Part shown: positions 34,085 through 45,832 of the stretch, piece after piece
Layout: every line of letters begins with the position of its first letter
Position numbering within the stretch: position 1 is the first letter of the stretch
Source of the DNA: Bubalus kerabau
Lineage: Eukaryota; Chordata; Mammalia; Artiodactyla; Bovidae
NCBI RefSeq assembly: GCF_029407905.1
Contig: NC_073629.1
Location: forward strand, 55,564,301 to 55,628,300
Direction of reading: 5' to 3'
DNA length: 64,000 bases
Notes under the pieces: generated by a model
The model's input: the letters and a program-made list of their open reading frames with translations, nothing else
Database searches by the model: none
Told to the model about the DNA's origin: nothing
Position numbers and translations under genes: made by a program

Positions 34085-34429
34085 CTATGAAAAGTAAGTT
34101 TGAAAAGGTAAGCAGAAACACAGACAAATAAAACATTTTTATAACTTCTAATTAACATCAAATGATACCAGCAAGTGAAAAACAAAGGTCAAAAGAATAT
34201 ATTTCTGAGCACTATAATATATATACTTGTAGATACATTTACTTTCAAAAACTATCAAACTGATCGGATGGAAAATAAGAAAAACAATTCCATTAGTTAA
34301 AAGCTTGGGAGTTAGTTTTACTGAATAAACTTCTGTTATATGTCTCAAGACTTCAAGAAAGGGCCTGAATTAAGTGAAATAATGTCCTTCTTCTCATTCA
34401 AGTTCCGGTAACACTGAATCACAAAAAAC

Positions 34430-34910
34430 TTACCATTTTAGGAATTGTGGTATGCAAAATAACAATCCACATAAAGATGTCCATGGGACAATCCGCCAAA
34501 CTTTGTGAATTTGTTACCTTATATGTCAAAGGCGAATTAAGATAGCAGATGGAACTGAGGCTGTCAATCACCCAATCTTAAAATAGAGAGTCAGATGGGC
34601 CCAATGTAATCACAAGGGTCCTTAAATGTAGAAAAGGAAGACAGAAGAGGAGGTCATGTGAGAAGAACGGGAGCCACTGTTTTCGGCTTCAAAGACAGAG
34701 GAATAGGGCCATGAGCCAAGGAACATGGCAGCCTCCAGAAGCGAAAAAGGGCAAGGAAACAAATTTTCTCCTACATACTCCAGAATGTGAAATCCATTTC
34801 CAATTTCTCAATTATAAAACTGTAACATAATAAAGTTGAGTTGTTTTAAGCCAATGAATTTGTTAACTGATTACAGCAGCCACAGTAACCAATATAGGGT
34901 TTCTTTTTTT
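34430..34910 (+). mobile_element. Old LTR-like repeat, family unassigned
   Basis: Text such as GGAGGTCATGTGAGAAGAAC, GGCAGCCTCCAGAAGC and TTGTTTTAAGCCAATGAATT follows the order of an old mammalian LTR (MaLR-like). Ends are unclear. No genes. Confidence 0.5.
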
Positions 34911-36547
34911 TTTTTTTAAAGTCATGAGACAAGTAACAGAAGTTAATGCCATCTCCTAGTTAGTTATATTAGCTGTCAAAGTCTAGTATGCTTCAATCTA
35001 CAAGAAAAAAAAAAGGAATGATAAATACAACTAAGCATCAAGTTAGAAAGCACTCAATCATAGGAAAGACCAATTTTTTCATATTGTTTATGCATCTCTA
35101 CTAAGGCAGTCTGTATTAATTTGAAAATACTAGAAGCTAAGAGACAGGCATCAGATGTGCAGCATCATTTCAATAAATCAAACACACACAATATATCATG
35201 ACACTGAATAAAGGGGAGGATGGAGATATTTATGATGGGAGAGACAATATATATAAGGAAAAAAAAAGTGAAGTGAAAAATGTATCACATTAAACACCAA
35301 ACTAGGTTAACATGCACTGAAGGCAAAAGCAATTAGCAAATATATGAATTTTTCTTTCATTTCTCTCCTATTCCTATAGTTAATAATTTAGGAACGAGCA
35401 TCTGGTCAGATTTTGTTGTTTATTAAATAAAATATTCAGATTTCACATCAAGGAGTTGGGCTTAAATAGTTTACTAAGTCCTTTAAATATTCATTTACAT
35501 GAAGTGTGTGTGTGTGTGTATCTGTGCATGCATGCACGTGCACACACACACTATACTTTTTTAAAACTATGCTTTACCATTAAGGACACTAGTTTGAATC
35601 TAATTGCTGTCTATGACTCATTATATATGCTTTTATGAATATACATATTAATCTTCCAAGTTTAAAATGAAAAAACTTTAAAATTTCCTTCTGTTATCCA
35701 GGAGGAAAATCAGACTAAAGATTCGAAATAACTTTTCTATTTCTTTGAGACCAGATTAAAATAATAGAAATATTAATACTTCAAAACTTCTAATTTAATG
35801 GGATATATAGGTTTCCTAAAGAAATCATGTAAATAGGAATACCATTCTCTACAATAGAGAGCTGCTGTAAGCATTAGATAAAACTAAAATTATATGCCTA
35901 GCATGATTGCCATTAAAACGTTGTCTTTTAGAGGAATAAAAACAATGATTAATTATATTATTTTAATGAAGTTCTAATGTAAAAGTATAAATATTAAGTA
36001 AAGTGTTTTTAAAATACTATGCTTTTCAAATAAGCTCTTCCTCTTATTACTTTTATCACTATCTGTAAACAGTAGTTCTGTCATTTACTTGTTTAGAAAT
36101 ACCCTTCTTAACTATTTTAATTTAACACGCAAAGACAAGTATTTGTATTTCATTTGAAAAGGTAAATGATTTTTCCACATGGACTTCTGAAAGATCTGCA
36201 CAGATGCTAAAGTGTGAAAAAGGTTTTTAAAAGTGATATTGGATGTTACCTATCACAGGCAATTGACAGTTACTGAATGTCAATCTAAAGCTTTCCAGCA
36301 TTCAATGAATTTTTACTATCAGTTGTATTTTCTCAGGCATTCAATGGACTTATTTACTGAGCACCTAATACATTCAAGGCAAGAGAAAAGCTAGATCCAA
36401 AGCATAAGACTTGGTTTATACATTACAAAAATATTGATTTTTATCCTAAGATTATGAGAAAAATTTTATATAAATAGGTTGAACCATAAGAACATGCCAA
36501 TATCTGACTGATTTTAACTAAACAAATAGCAATTTCATTTGGTTCAA
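34911..36547. other. PKN2 intron, mostly unassigned
   Basis: AT-rich. Positions 35504-35550 are a (TG)n...(CA)n microsatellite around GCATGCATGCACGTGC. Near 36350 there is a short MIR/L2-like end. Nothing else was recognised. Confidence 0.5.
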
Positions 36548-36557
36548 CCTAACAGAC

Positions 36558-36765
36558 CACGTGGTGCTAGTTGTAAGAATCTGCCTGCCAATGCAGAAGA
36601 TGCAAGAGATGTGAGTTTGATTCCTGTGTCGGGAAGATCCCCTGGAGAAGGAAATGAAATGGCAACCTGTTCCAGTATTCTTCCCTGGAGAATCTCATAA
36701 ACAGAGGAGCCTGGTGGGCTACAGTCCATGGGGCTGCAAAGAGTCAGACGTGACTGAGCACACAG
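36558..36765 (+). mobile_element. Bov-tA SINE
   Basis: Diverged Bov-tA with target-site duplication CCTAACAGAC at 36548-36557 and 36766-36775. Confidence 0.92.
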
Positions 36766-36822
36766 CCTAACAGACTAGATAAAATAGTTGACTATTAGTA
36801 ATTAGCATTCTACATTCTACAA

Positions 36823-38168
36823 AGGACTCTCAAGAGTCTTCTCCAACACCACAGTTCAAAAGCATCTATTCTTTGGCACTCAGCTTTCTTTATAGTCCAA
36901 CTCTCACATCCATACATGACCACTGGAAAAACCATAGCCTTCAACAGACGAACTTCTGTTGACAAAAGTAATGTCTCTGCTTTTTAACATGTTGTCTAGC
37001 TTGGTCATAACTTTCCTTCCAAGGAATAAGTGTCTTTTTATTTCATGGCTGCAATCACCATCTGCAGTGATTTTGGAGCCCAGAAAAATAAAGTCTGACA
37101 CTGTTTCCACTGTTTCTCCATCTATTTGCCGTGAAGTGATGGGACCAGATGCCATGATCTTAGTTTTCCAAATTTTGAGCTTTAAGCCAGCTTTTTCACT
37201 CTCCTCTTTCACTTTCATCAAGAGGCTCTTTAGTTCCTCTTCACTTTCTGCCATAAGGGTGGTGTCATCTGCATATCTGAGGTGATTGATATTTCTCCTG
37301 GGAATCTTGATTCCAGCTTGTGCTTCATCCAGCACAGCGTTTCTCATGATGTACTCTGCATAGAAGTTAAATAAGCAGGGTGACATTATACAGCCTTGAC
37401 GTACTCCTTTTCCTATTTGGAACCAGTGTGTTGTTCCATGTCCAGTTCTAACTGAGGCTTCCTGACCTACATACAGGTTTCTCAAGAGGCAGGTCAGGTG
37501 GTCTGGTATTCCCATCTCTTGAAGAATTTTCCAGTTTGTGGTGATCCACACAGTCGAAGGCTTTGGCCTAGTCAATAAAGCAGAAATAGATGTTTTTCTG
37601 GAACCATCTTGCTTTTTTGATGATCCAGTGGATGTTGGCATTTGATCTCTGGTTCCTCTGTCTTTTCTAAAACCAGCCTGAATATCTGTAATTCACAGTT
37701 CACGTACTGTTGAAGCCTAGCTTGGAGAATTTTGAGCGTTATTTTACTAGTGTGTGAGATGAGTGCAATTGTGCGGTAGTTTGAACCTTTTTTGGCACTG
37801 CCTTTCTTTGGGATTCTAATGAAAACTGACCTTTTCCAGTCCTGTGGCCACTGCTCAGTTTTCCAAATTTGCTGGCATATTGGGTGCAGCACTTTCAAAG
37901 CATCATCTTTTAGGATTTGAAATAGCTCAACTGGAATTCCATTACCTCCACTAGCTTTGTTTGTAGTGATGCTTCCTAAGGCCCACTTGACTTCGCATTC
38001 CAGGATGTCTGGCTCTAGGTGAGTGATCATACCATCATGATTACCTGGGTTGTGAAGATCTTTTTTGAATAGTTCTTCTGTGTATTCTTGCCACCTCTTC
38101 TTAATATTTCTGATTCTGTTAGGTCCATACCATTTCTGTCCTTTTTTGCATGAAATGTTCCCTTGGTA
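36823..38168 (-). mobile_element. BovB LINE, reverse transcriptase part
   Basis: Reversed BovB lacking its 3' end (it starts within the C-terminal zone) and truncated 5' near 38168. Encoded minus-strand pieces include HLRYADDTTLMAESEEELKS and GKGVRQGCIMSPCLFNFYAE, the polymerase motifs, split over two frames. Confidence 0.93.
36904..38030 (-). pseudogene. BovB reverse transcriptase remnant
   Basis: Two frames (38030-37572 and 37641-36904) together cover fingers, palm and thumb of the RTE polymerase. The palm YADD motif is present, but the palm zone before it is frameshifted (TVWITTNWKILQEMGIPD replaces the CVDHxKLWKIL frame). Not functional. Confidence 0.88.
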
Positions 38169-38184
38169 TATATAAGATTGGAAT

Positions 38185-38395
38185 ATGTGAACTTTATTTT
38201 TATTTTTTACTGAAGGATAATTGCTTTACAGAATTTTGTTGGTTTCTGCCAAGCAACATGAATCTGCCATAGGTATATACATGTCCCCTGCCTCTTGAAC
38301 CTCTCTCCCTATCCTACCCCTCTAGGTTATTACAGAGCCCCTGTTTGAGTTTTCTGAGTCATACAAATTCCCACTGGCTATCTGTTTTAAAAGAC
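38185..38395 (-). mobile_element. Ruminant L1 3' UTR fragment
   Basis: Shares diverged text with 23818-24140 (a TAATTGCTTTACAGAATTTTG and ATGAATCTGCCATAGGTAT-like order). It ends near ACTGGCTATCTGTTTTA. Confidence 0.7.
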
Positions 38396-38679
38396 TGGGA
38401 AAGGAAGGCCTAGATAGATGGTCAGGTACTTTCAATGATGAAAGAGAATGAAAAAACGTAGAAGCATTTTTTTCAAAAGTGGTAGAGGCTAGAAACAATC
38501 CAATATATAATAATGAACACCTTGGTCTGTCATCTGAATATAAGAACAGGGAACATTTCTTCAACATGTCTTATCAAGCCCTCAGAAATTATTCTGAAAA
38601 TCAATGTACTATTTAAGAGCCATGAATTTGCATTTTAATGTTGAAAATAGATAAAGAAATTGTGTAAATTATTACTTCA

Positions 38680-39085
38680 GGTAGAGGTGATGGCAGTGAA
38701 AGGGATAAAGAGAGGCAGGGGGTGCTATTTTACATAGGATAGTAACGAAGAACTTTTCGAAGTGGTACCATATGAGCACAGATTGTAATGAAGTGAGAAA
38801 GCCATGAAAGTACTTAGGAGAAGAGCTATCTAGGCAGAGACAGTAAATGCAAAGGCTCTGAGGTAAGTGTGCTTGGTATGTCCAAAAGACAGTAAAGCCG
38901 CCAGTATGGCTAGAGAGTAATGAGAGCGAATGAGAGAGTTTTAGAAGATAAGGTAGGAAGGTAACCAGGGGTAAATCATGTATGAACTTGCAGATCACAG
39001 TAAGGACTCTTTTGTAAGATTTTGTTCTAAAATTACTAGAAAGTCCCTGCAGGGTTTTTAATAAGCATGTGAAAATACCTGACTT
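38680..39085 (-). mobile_element. L2 LINE, old, reversed
   Basis: AAATGCAAAGGCTCTGAGGT, GCCAGTATGGCTAGAGAG and TCATGTATGAACTTGCAGAT are the reversed order of the common L2 body as I remember it. Diverged. Confidence 0.6.
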
Positions 39086-39194
39086 ACCTTTCAAAAGGAC
39101 AACACAGGCTCTAACATGTACAGGGGTAAAAACTGTATCACAGAATCGAATAAGCAAAATTCTGAAGGGGACTATCTACTGCCTAATTGAATTC

Positions 39195-39765
39195 ATCATA
39201 CCTATCCCTAAATCTGCTCCTTATTAAGAAACACCTATCTTTGTGAAGAATAATATCATTTATCAGTCTGTTCATATAACCAATCTAAGAATTATCTTTG
39301 ATTCTTCCTTCTTCCTTATATCCAGATAGCACATAATATTTATTCTACCAAAACTGCTTGACTCTGTCTTCTTCTTTTTTTTTACTGGTGCTATAAGAGG
39401 CTTTAAGCATGTTTAACCTGAACTACTACAAAAGCTTCCTTAAACTTGCTGTCTGTAGACTTGACCCTCTCATTAATTTTTCAAGTCTGAGGAAGATGGA
39501 TGTGAACTATCTAAATTTTAAATCTGAACACGTATTTTCTTTGCTAAAAGTCTTTCAGCAGCTAAACACATCTTATAAGATAGAATTTCAACTGCTTAAT
39601 TTTGTACGAAGTACTTATAACCTGGTTTGTCTTTATGCTAGCTACACCTCTCACTATACCTCATTGCTTAAAGTTCTTTCAGTGGGGGAAAAGGAAAAAA
39701 GAAAATGTCTTATTGTGCCTTTCTGGAGATTCAGATATTTCCCCATTAAGTCATGGCTTTTCATT
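39195..39765 (+). mobile_element. L2 LINE, old, forward
   Basis: Plus-strand order of the same L2 body (AAAGTCTTTCAGCAGCTAAA ... CAGATATTTCCCCATTAAG). It forms an inverted pair with 38680-39085. A 123-codon frame at 39409-39780 runs through it but is not gene-like. Confidence 0.55.
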
Positions 39766-40147
39766 GAGAATAACTGCTAGAACTGATGACTATTACTATT
39801 AGAACCAAATCTAGACAAGAATAACTCACAGACCTATCTCAGAGACTATAATGGCTGTTGATATGCTCTGGATATTGAACTTGACCCCTTCTCAAATTAA
39901 TGAATCTAATTAAAAATAAAAGGCTAATTAAAAACAAATGGAAATTATCCATTTGTTTTATCAGGTTCTACTCACAGGCCTCTTTATTTTTCAACCTGTG
40001 GTTATTATAAGTTATGTTTTCCTTTTAACACATCCATAAATCTATTAAATTTGGGAAAGGGAGGGTGTTGCTTACAAACCACTTTGAGAGTACGGTGAAA
40101 CCTGTGGCACTCTTATTCATCCTCTGATTCATCTTATGTATCAGAAT

Positions 40148-40314
40148 ACTGGGGATTCTCTGGTGGCTCAGTGGTAAAGAATCCACCTGCCAATGCAGGA
40201 GATGCAGATTCAATCCCTGGGTCAGGATGATCCCCTGAAGAAGGAAATGGCAACCCACTGCAGTATCTTTGCCTGGAAAATCCCATGGAGATAGGAGCCT
40301 GGCAGGCTACAATT
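40148..40314 (+). mobile_element. Bov-tA SINE
   Basis: GGATTCTCTGGTGGCTCAGT head to GCCTGGCAGGCTACAATTTT; the 3' tail is cut short. Confidence 0.9.
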
Positions 40315-41867
40315 TTCTTATAACTTCAAGGATTCATCAATCTCTCAATCTAATCCATCAACCCTAGGTTAAAAGTTTACTCCAGAATGTTTTCATTTCA
40401 AAACACTCAGCATAATATGGTGCATTCACAGTTTCAAGAACACCATATTTGCTTTTTAAAAAGGAAGCCCAAAATAACATTTGATAAAAGTGGGAAAAAA
40501 ACAAAAACAAAAACCCAAACTAATGATCAATACTAAAAATAATAACACAGAAAAATCAACTCTACTACTCCATAATAAAAGTTCAAAGTTAGTGAAGTAG
40601 TATACTATTAAGTATTAAATCATGTAAATAATATATCAAGTAGGAATAATACATTTCTCTAAAAATAATTTTAAAATTATTTTGAAATATGGCATATAAT
40701 GAAACTAATTTTCACAATTAAGCTTAAAAAAATCTTATTTATAACATAAACACACACATATACACACACACCTAGGTAAGGTACATGTCTCCAAGCAAAG
40801 ACTCCCACTGTCCCCTTCTCTTCCCCCAATTTTAAATTCCTGCTAAACTTAAAAAAAAAAAAAAAAAAAAAATTCCTACTCACTTTTATTCTGAAATTAT
40901 GAAATCTCTATTAAAATATGGAAGAAACTAATTCACAGAGACAAAAATCTTTAAAATAAATAAGCTGAAAGTAAAAGGGTGGATTTTATAATAAATCCAC
41001 CTTGCTAAAACTTTTTGAAAATTATAAAACTATAAAACCTTAGATTGGAAAGGACCTTCATGTTAAACTGGTTTGGTTGTTCCTAACATTTTCTCTTTCA
41101 CATTATATCTCAGAAAAAGGACACACTCCCATTAATAACAAGTGCTCCCTATAACACTAGTTTTCAATTAGGAGTAACATGTCCATACCAGATGCCTTAA
41201 AGTACCCAAAGATGAGTCCAATCATTGACAATAGAATGTTTTCTCTTTTCATTTGTTCTTTCCTAAAGATCTATATATAGTGATGGAAAACTCATTATAG
41301 CTTAAATCTTTTTAAATAAATTTTTTGTTTTATTAACAGAACAACTATAGATTTACAGAAAAGTTGCAGTTTTCTGTGGACAGTTCCTCTGCACCCTTTA
41401 CTCAGACAATTCTACTTAAAAAAATTGTACTGATTGATTTTGGTAGAAATGAGCAATTTAGAAAGTATTACTTTAGAAATCTTTAGTTTCCAACTTGTTT
41501 TATTGTCAATACTTATAAATTTGGAGGTTAAAAAGATTTCAGAAATCCTAATACAGTGCTTAAACAGTAAAATCATGAAAAGCAAAAAATGCAAGAAATG
41601 TAGTACTAAACAAACCATGCAAAGGATACTTGTTTACAGTATAAGAGCTTAAACAAGAAGAGTATCATTTCGTTCACATCAACTGTGAACATTCACATCA
41701 GATAAATTTTTTATACCTTTGTACCCTGTCCACAAATGACTGTGAAAGTGCCACAAATTCTGATTCTGGGTTTCAAATAAATTTTATCAGGTAGGCTAAA
41801 TCACACATGGGGAAATCTGTGAATAATGAGAATCAACTGTATACGCCTACATTTATTTACTGTACTT
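40315..41867. other. PKN2 intron, mostly unassigned
   Basis: Positions 40850-40871 are a poly(A) run; 40745-40775 are CA-rich. 41310-41420 looks like a reversed old L1 3' piece. 41690-41841 ends in GTGAATAATGAGAATCAACTGTA, like the terminus of a short DNA transposon, 26 bp from the exon 1 donor. Confidence 0.45.
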
Positions 41868-41869
41868 AC

Positions 41870-42024
41870 CTTTGAGGATCCATTTGAATACATCTGTATC
41901 ATGTTCTCTGCACCTTGTTTTACTTTAAGTTCTATATCCAATTGTTTTTGTAAGGCCATCAACCTATTATTGCTGGTGGAACAACGAGAGTCACTACTGG
42001 GAGTATCTGGAGTCCGTGGGCAAT
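41870..42024 (-). CDS. PKN2: PKN2 coding exon 1 of 13 in window (HR1 repeat 2)
   Basis: A 155-bp exon: CPRTPDTPSSDSRCSTSNNR then LMALQKQLDIELKVKQGAEN to NGSSK. It holds a Thr-Pro-rich linker and the first helix of HR1 repeat 2, with the KQGAEN motif. Acceptor TTACAG, donor AAAG|GTAAGT. Earlier exons (start codon and HR1 repeat 1) were not found up to 64000. Confidence 0.95.
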
Positions 42025-42190
42025 CTGTAAGTCAAACAGCACATTAAAAATTATTTACTAGGATGAATTGCTGCTTAAAATTGCAAGTTAATATTTTCAA
42101 AGAATAAAGAATTATAAAGTTTGAGATAAGCTTAAAGTCATTTAAATAGAATCTCCTTATGCTTACAGATAATATGAGAATTTATTATAT

Positions 42191-42400
42191 GGGCTTCCCT
42201 GGTGGCTCAGAGGGTAAAGCATCTGCCTGCAATGCAGGAGACCTGGGTTTGATCCCTGGGTCAGGAAGATCCCCTGGAGAAGGAAATGGCAACCCACTCC
42301 AGTAATCTTGCCTGGAAAATCCCATGGACAGAGAAGCCTGGTAGACTACAGTCCATGGGATCGCAAAGAGTCGGACACGACTGAGCAACTTCACTTTCAC
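42191..42400 (+). mobile_element. Bov-tA SINE, well preserved
   Basis: Full head GGGCTTCCCTGGTGGCTCAG to a TTCACTTTCAC tail. The flanking 20-bp repeat GCTTACAGAYAATATGAGAA (42161-42180, 42401-42420) differs at one base. It sits 167 bp upstream of PKN2 exon 1. Confidence 0.95.
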
Positions 42401-42420
42401 GCTTACAGACAATATGAGAA

Positions 42421-43080
42421 TATATCAGAAAAATATTCAAGTGGAGTTGTAGGACCACCTGCCAAGGATACTATAGAAGTGACTATCCTGAGTCTGAAGC
42501 TGAGTTTAATCACTGTTCAAAGTTTTACTAGCACAATTACTTTATAATTAAATCATTTTGACTAATCTGTTCAACAATTAAACTAAATTTCCTACTTATT
42601 ACATGACTAGTTAGAAAATAAAGCATTCTCAAACAAACTCTACTAAAATAATTACTTATAAACAGGACTAAGGGTACTTCAAATATCATACTAGCATTAA
42701 TTAAGTAATAATCTAAGTGTATGCATAAAGCCTTCACATTTTATTTTCGACTATGATGGTAGGGGGTGTAGGAAGACCAAAAATTTAAGTCCACTGCTTT
42801 TCATAAAGCATACCATGGTACTTTTATTTGGAAACAAAAACAGAAACAAAAACTTCAAATACAACATTCTAATTATTCTTGGTAATCCATTATTGTTGAA
42901 ACACATCTAATAATTTGACCACATATCTAAAATTCCTCATATTGAAGTTCACTATTTTGTGTTTTATCCACACCAAGTTAATGAACTTACAAAAATACAG
43001 ATACTATGTTATATACTGATACAAAATAATATCATTTTATAATTTATATAGCTACTTTACAAGGTGTAAGTCCTGATCTA
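42421..43080. other. PKN2 intron without clear features
   Basis: AT-rich; nothing recognised. Confidence 0.5.
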
Positions 43081-43084
43081 AGGA

Positions 43085-43258
43085 CTTTCTTGACTCACTA
43101 GGCCTCATAACCGCACTGTAACAAGTATTATACCTATATTACAGAAAAAAAACTACAGCACAGGGAAGTTAAGAAACTTGCCCAAGGTCATACAGCTAGT
43201 AAGTCAGTTCTGTTCCAAAGTCTAGCTTAATAATTGCTGTGCTATGCTACCTTTTAGC
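43085..43258 (-). mobile_element. MIR SINE
   Basis: Clear reversed MIR core: AGGGAAGTTAAGAAACTTGC then CCAAGGTCATACAGCTAGTA. Confidence 0.9.
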
Positions 43259-43604
43259 TGTTTGTAAGTCTTGTAAACAAGTGTCCTAGACTCTGTGTGT
43301 ATACTTACATATTTAACAGTATAATTTATACACACAAATATGTGTATACATGCATATTAATTCTTTAAGAAAAACAACCATTTGAGACAGATATTAGGCA
43401 CGCTTTACACATCAGGAAATAGGTAAAGTCAGAGTTATTAACTAGGATTGAAATTCATGAATGGTTTTTATTGTTACTGAATTCTCATATTACAAACGAA
43501 CTGCTCCAAAAGTTGATTTTTTTAATAAGTGACATACACTTAAAACTACTATAAAAGGTAGATAATTTTTCAGGCACACAAAAGAACTATTAAATATATT
43601 TATA

Positions 43605-44215
43605 TGGACAGAATGTTTGTTCACCCCCAAAATTCATATGTTGAACCTCTAATGTGAGAGAACTTGGGAGGTGAGGCTTTCAGGAGTAATGAGGTCATAG
43701 GGTAGTCTCCCTTAGTTACGTGAGGATATGGTGAAAAGATGTCTACAAACGAGGAAGAGGGCCATCATTGTAACTCCATGTTGGCACCTTAATCTTGGAC
43801 TTCTCAGCCTCCAGAACCATGAGAAACAAATTTCTAGTTTATGGTATTTTGTTTAAATACCATAGTCTATGGTATTTTGTTTAAATTCTTTAAACAAAAA
43901 GAATTTAAAACAATTAAAATTTTGTTTAAATTATTTTTTTAATTGCTAAGAAGTAGTTCCTTTAATTATTATTATATTTTTATTTACTATTTATTTTGGC
44001 TTCATTGGGTGTTTGTTGCTGCACAAGGGCTTCTCTAGCTGCAGTGTGTGGGCTCAGGAGTTGCAGCTCACAGGCTTAGTTGTGGTATGTGTAATCTTAG
44101 TTCCCTGGCCAGGGATCAAACCCAGGCCCCCCTTCATTTGTAGTGTGGAGTGTTATCCACTAGACCACTGGGGAAGTCCCTATGGTATTTTGTTAAAGTA
44201 GCCTAGATTAAGACA
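43605..44215 (+). mobile_element. Old LTR-like repeat, split by CHR SINE
   Basis: CCCAAAATTCATATGTTGAA, ATCTTGGACTTCTCAGCCTC and a TATGGTATTTTGTT end followed, after the SINE, by AGCCTAGATTAAGACA. The order fits an old mammalian LTR (MaLR-like, name unsure). Around 43845-43925 the end is duplicated with local inverted repeats. Confidence 0.6.
43930..44180 (-). mobile_element. CHR-type SINE inside LTR-like repeat
   Basis: Reversed SINE ending CCACTGGGGAAGTCCC. CTATGGTATTTTGTT occurs on both sides (43866 and 44179), a target-site duplication. Confidence 0.88.
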
Positions 44216-44244
44216 TAACTATACACACAAACACACCCATACAC

Positions 44245-44465
44245 ACACACTTCAGAGGTTGTGCCTAGGTCTGAATCTCAGTTTGGGCCCTGAGATTTAG
44301 TACAAACCATGAGATATGGGATAAATTACCTAATAGCTCTGTGCTTCATATTTCTCATCTGTTAAATAGTGAAAATGACCTCTGCCCCACAGAATTATTG
44401 TGACTAAATGTTATGTGTAAAGAGCTTAGAAAAGGGCAGGGTGCATAGTAAATCCAATAAACATT
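44245..44465 (+). mobile_element. MIR SINE
   Basis: TTTCTCATCTGTTAAATAGT, then GTAAAGAGCTTAGAAAAGGG and ATAGTAAATCCAATAAAC: MIR in sense. Confidence 0.8.
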
Positions 44466-45187
44466 AACTAGAACTAGTCAGTGTACAAGTGTTTGCTGAA
44501 TACATAAATCAAATGCACGTTACAGTAATGACTAAAAAGTATATTCAGATTTGTGAACAATTACGTTTTCTCCTCCATTTCCCTTTTTTAAAATATAAAT
44601 GATATAAGACTCTTGGAAAAAACTTAAAATTATAAAAAATCTGGTACATAAAGTTAATTTCTAGTAAGCACATTTTTTAAAAGAACTGGAATGAATCAGA
44701 GTTAAAAGGTCCTCATTAGAGACACGTATGGAAATGTATTGCTTATAAAATATTTGATGGTGTTTAGTCTACAGTGAGAAAGAGAAATGATTTTTGCCTA
44801 AACATTTAAAAAATTATGAAAGAAGCTGTCCTTTCACAATCTTCTCATAGGGTAGAGAATTAGAAACAATGGGTAAAGGTAGCGATAGCAAAACTTTTAT
44901 CACAGAAAAAGAGAAATTCTTTATATTATGAGTTATCTAAAAATTAAATGGTTTACCTTAAAAATGTAATAAAATCCCTTGTCTCTGGAAGCATTTACAT
45001 AGAAACCAGATTATAAACTATTAAAGATACTAAATAAGAAATTCTTGCGCATTAAAGCACGTTGTCCAAGACACTGAAATAGCCATTCATTCTATCAGTT
45101 GGTCAATTTGTATATTATAATGTCTAATACTGTTTCCACGGAAAATTACATCTTGAGTTTTAAAAGAATTTTAAGAACATAAGAAAT
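44466..45187. other. PKN2 intron without clear features
   Basis: AT-rich; nothing recognised. Confidence 0.5.
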
Positions 45188-45197
45188 AACACACTGG

Positions 45198-45464
45198 AGG
45201 ACTTCCCTGACAGTTCAGTGGTTGAGAATCCGCTTAGCAATCAATGCAAAGGACACAGGTTCGATCCCTGATCCAGGAAGATTCCACATGCCACAGGGAA
45301 AATAAGCCTTGTGTGCCACAACTACTGAACCTGTGCTCCACAACAAGACCATACACCAAGACAAAGAGTAGCTAGCCCTCACTTGCCCCAACTATAGAAA
45401 GCCCGTACCCAACAACAAAAAACCAGCACAGCCAATAAATAAATAAAATTAAAAAAAAAAAAAG
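45198..45464 (+). mobile_element. CHR-type SINE, long form
   Basis: GGACTTCCCTGACAGTTCAG head and A-rich tail. Target-site duplication AACACACTGG (45188-45197) and AACACAATGG (45465-45474). Confidence 0.93.
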
Positions 45465-45474
45465 AACACAATGG

Positions 45475-45660
45475 TTAAGAGTCTGGGCTCTTGAGGTCAG
45501 AATGTCTGAATTAAAATCCTGTGACTGTTACTTATTGGTGTGATCTTAATCAGATACTTAGTATCTGTGTTATAATTATCTAACCACAAATTGGGTGTTA
45601 CTGTGAAGATAAATCCTGAATAGTGCTTAGGCTAAAATGTAGGGCTCAATAAAATTACGT
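45475..45660 (+). mobile_element. MIR SINE
   Basis: AAGAGTCTGGGCTCTTGAGG, then the TAATCAGATACTTAGTATC core, in sense. Confidence 0.75.
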
Positions 45661-45699
45661 GTCAGGGTTCAGTTAAGCAGCTGATATTTCTGCCATCTA

Positions 45700-45832
45700 A
45701 TCTCCAAAGGAATTCACAAATTTTGTAATATAACCTCATTTTACAAATAAAAAAGCATACTCAGAGAGGCTAAGTAATTTGCAAAAGTCACAAGTATACA
45801 TAAGCCAATCAGAAATTCAACTTTAGAAATGT
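45700..45832 (-). mobile_element. MIR SINE
   Basis: CATTTTACAAATAAAAAAGC, then CAGAGAGGCTAAGTAATTTG: reversed MIR, forming an inverted pair with the preceding copy. Confidence 0.75.

Larger units (their letters stand above)
2190..42024 (-). other. PKN2: PKN2 locus, partial (13 coding exons)
   Basis: PKN2 is a serine/threonine kinase of the PKC-related family, activated by Rho/Rac GTPases and lipids and acting in cytoskeleton, junction and cell-cycle control. The exons encode, in order: HR1 repeats 2 and 3, a C2-like domain, a proline-rich hinge and the kinase N-lobe. The joined reading frame matches PKN2 rather than PKN1 or PKN3, as in the hinge text LDFDLEPEPPPAPPR and the C2 text NTVVGQTSWKPISNQSWD. 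All exons are intact, with no stop or frameshift, so the gene looks functional. The N-terminus with HR1 repeat 1 and the kinase C-lobe are outside the window. Gene spans introduced by repeats make up most of the locus; the intron upstream of the first exon exceeds 21.9 kb. Confidence 0.97.

Noticed and set aside
38672..39157. Open frame of 161 codons on the minus strand
   Set aside because: Lies in reversed L2 text; no domain, and an absence of stops is expected by chance over this length in T-rich antisense sequence.
39409..39780. Open frame of 123 codons on the plus strand
   Set aside because: It runs through old L2-like repeat text, has no recognisable domain, splice context or conservation signal, and its composition is that of AT-rich intron.
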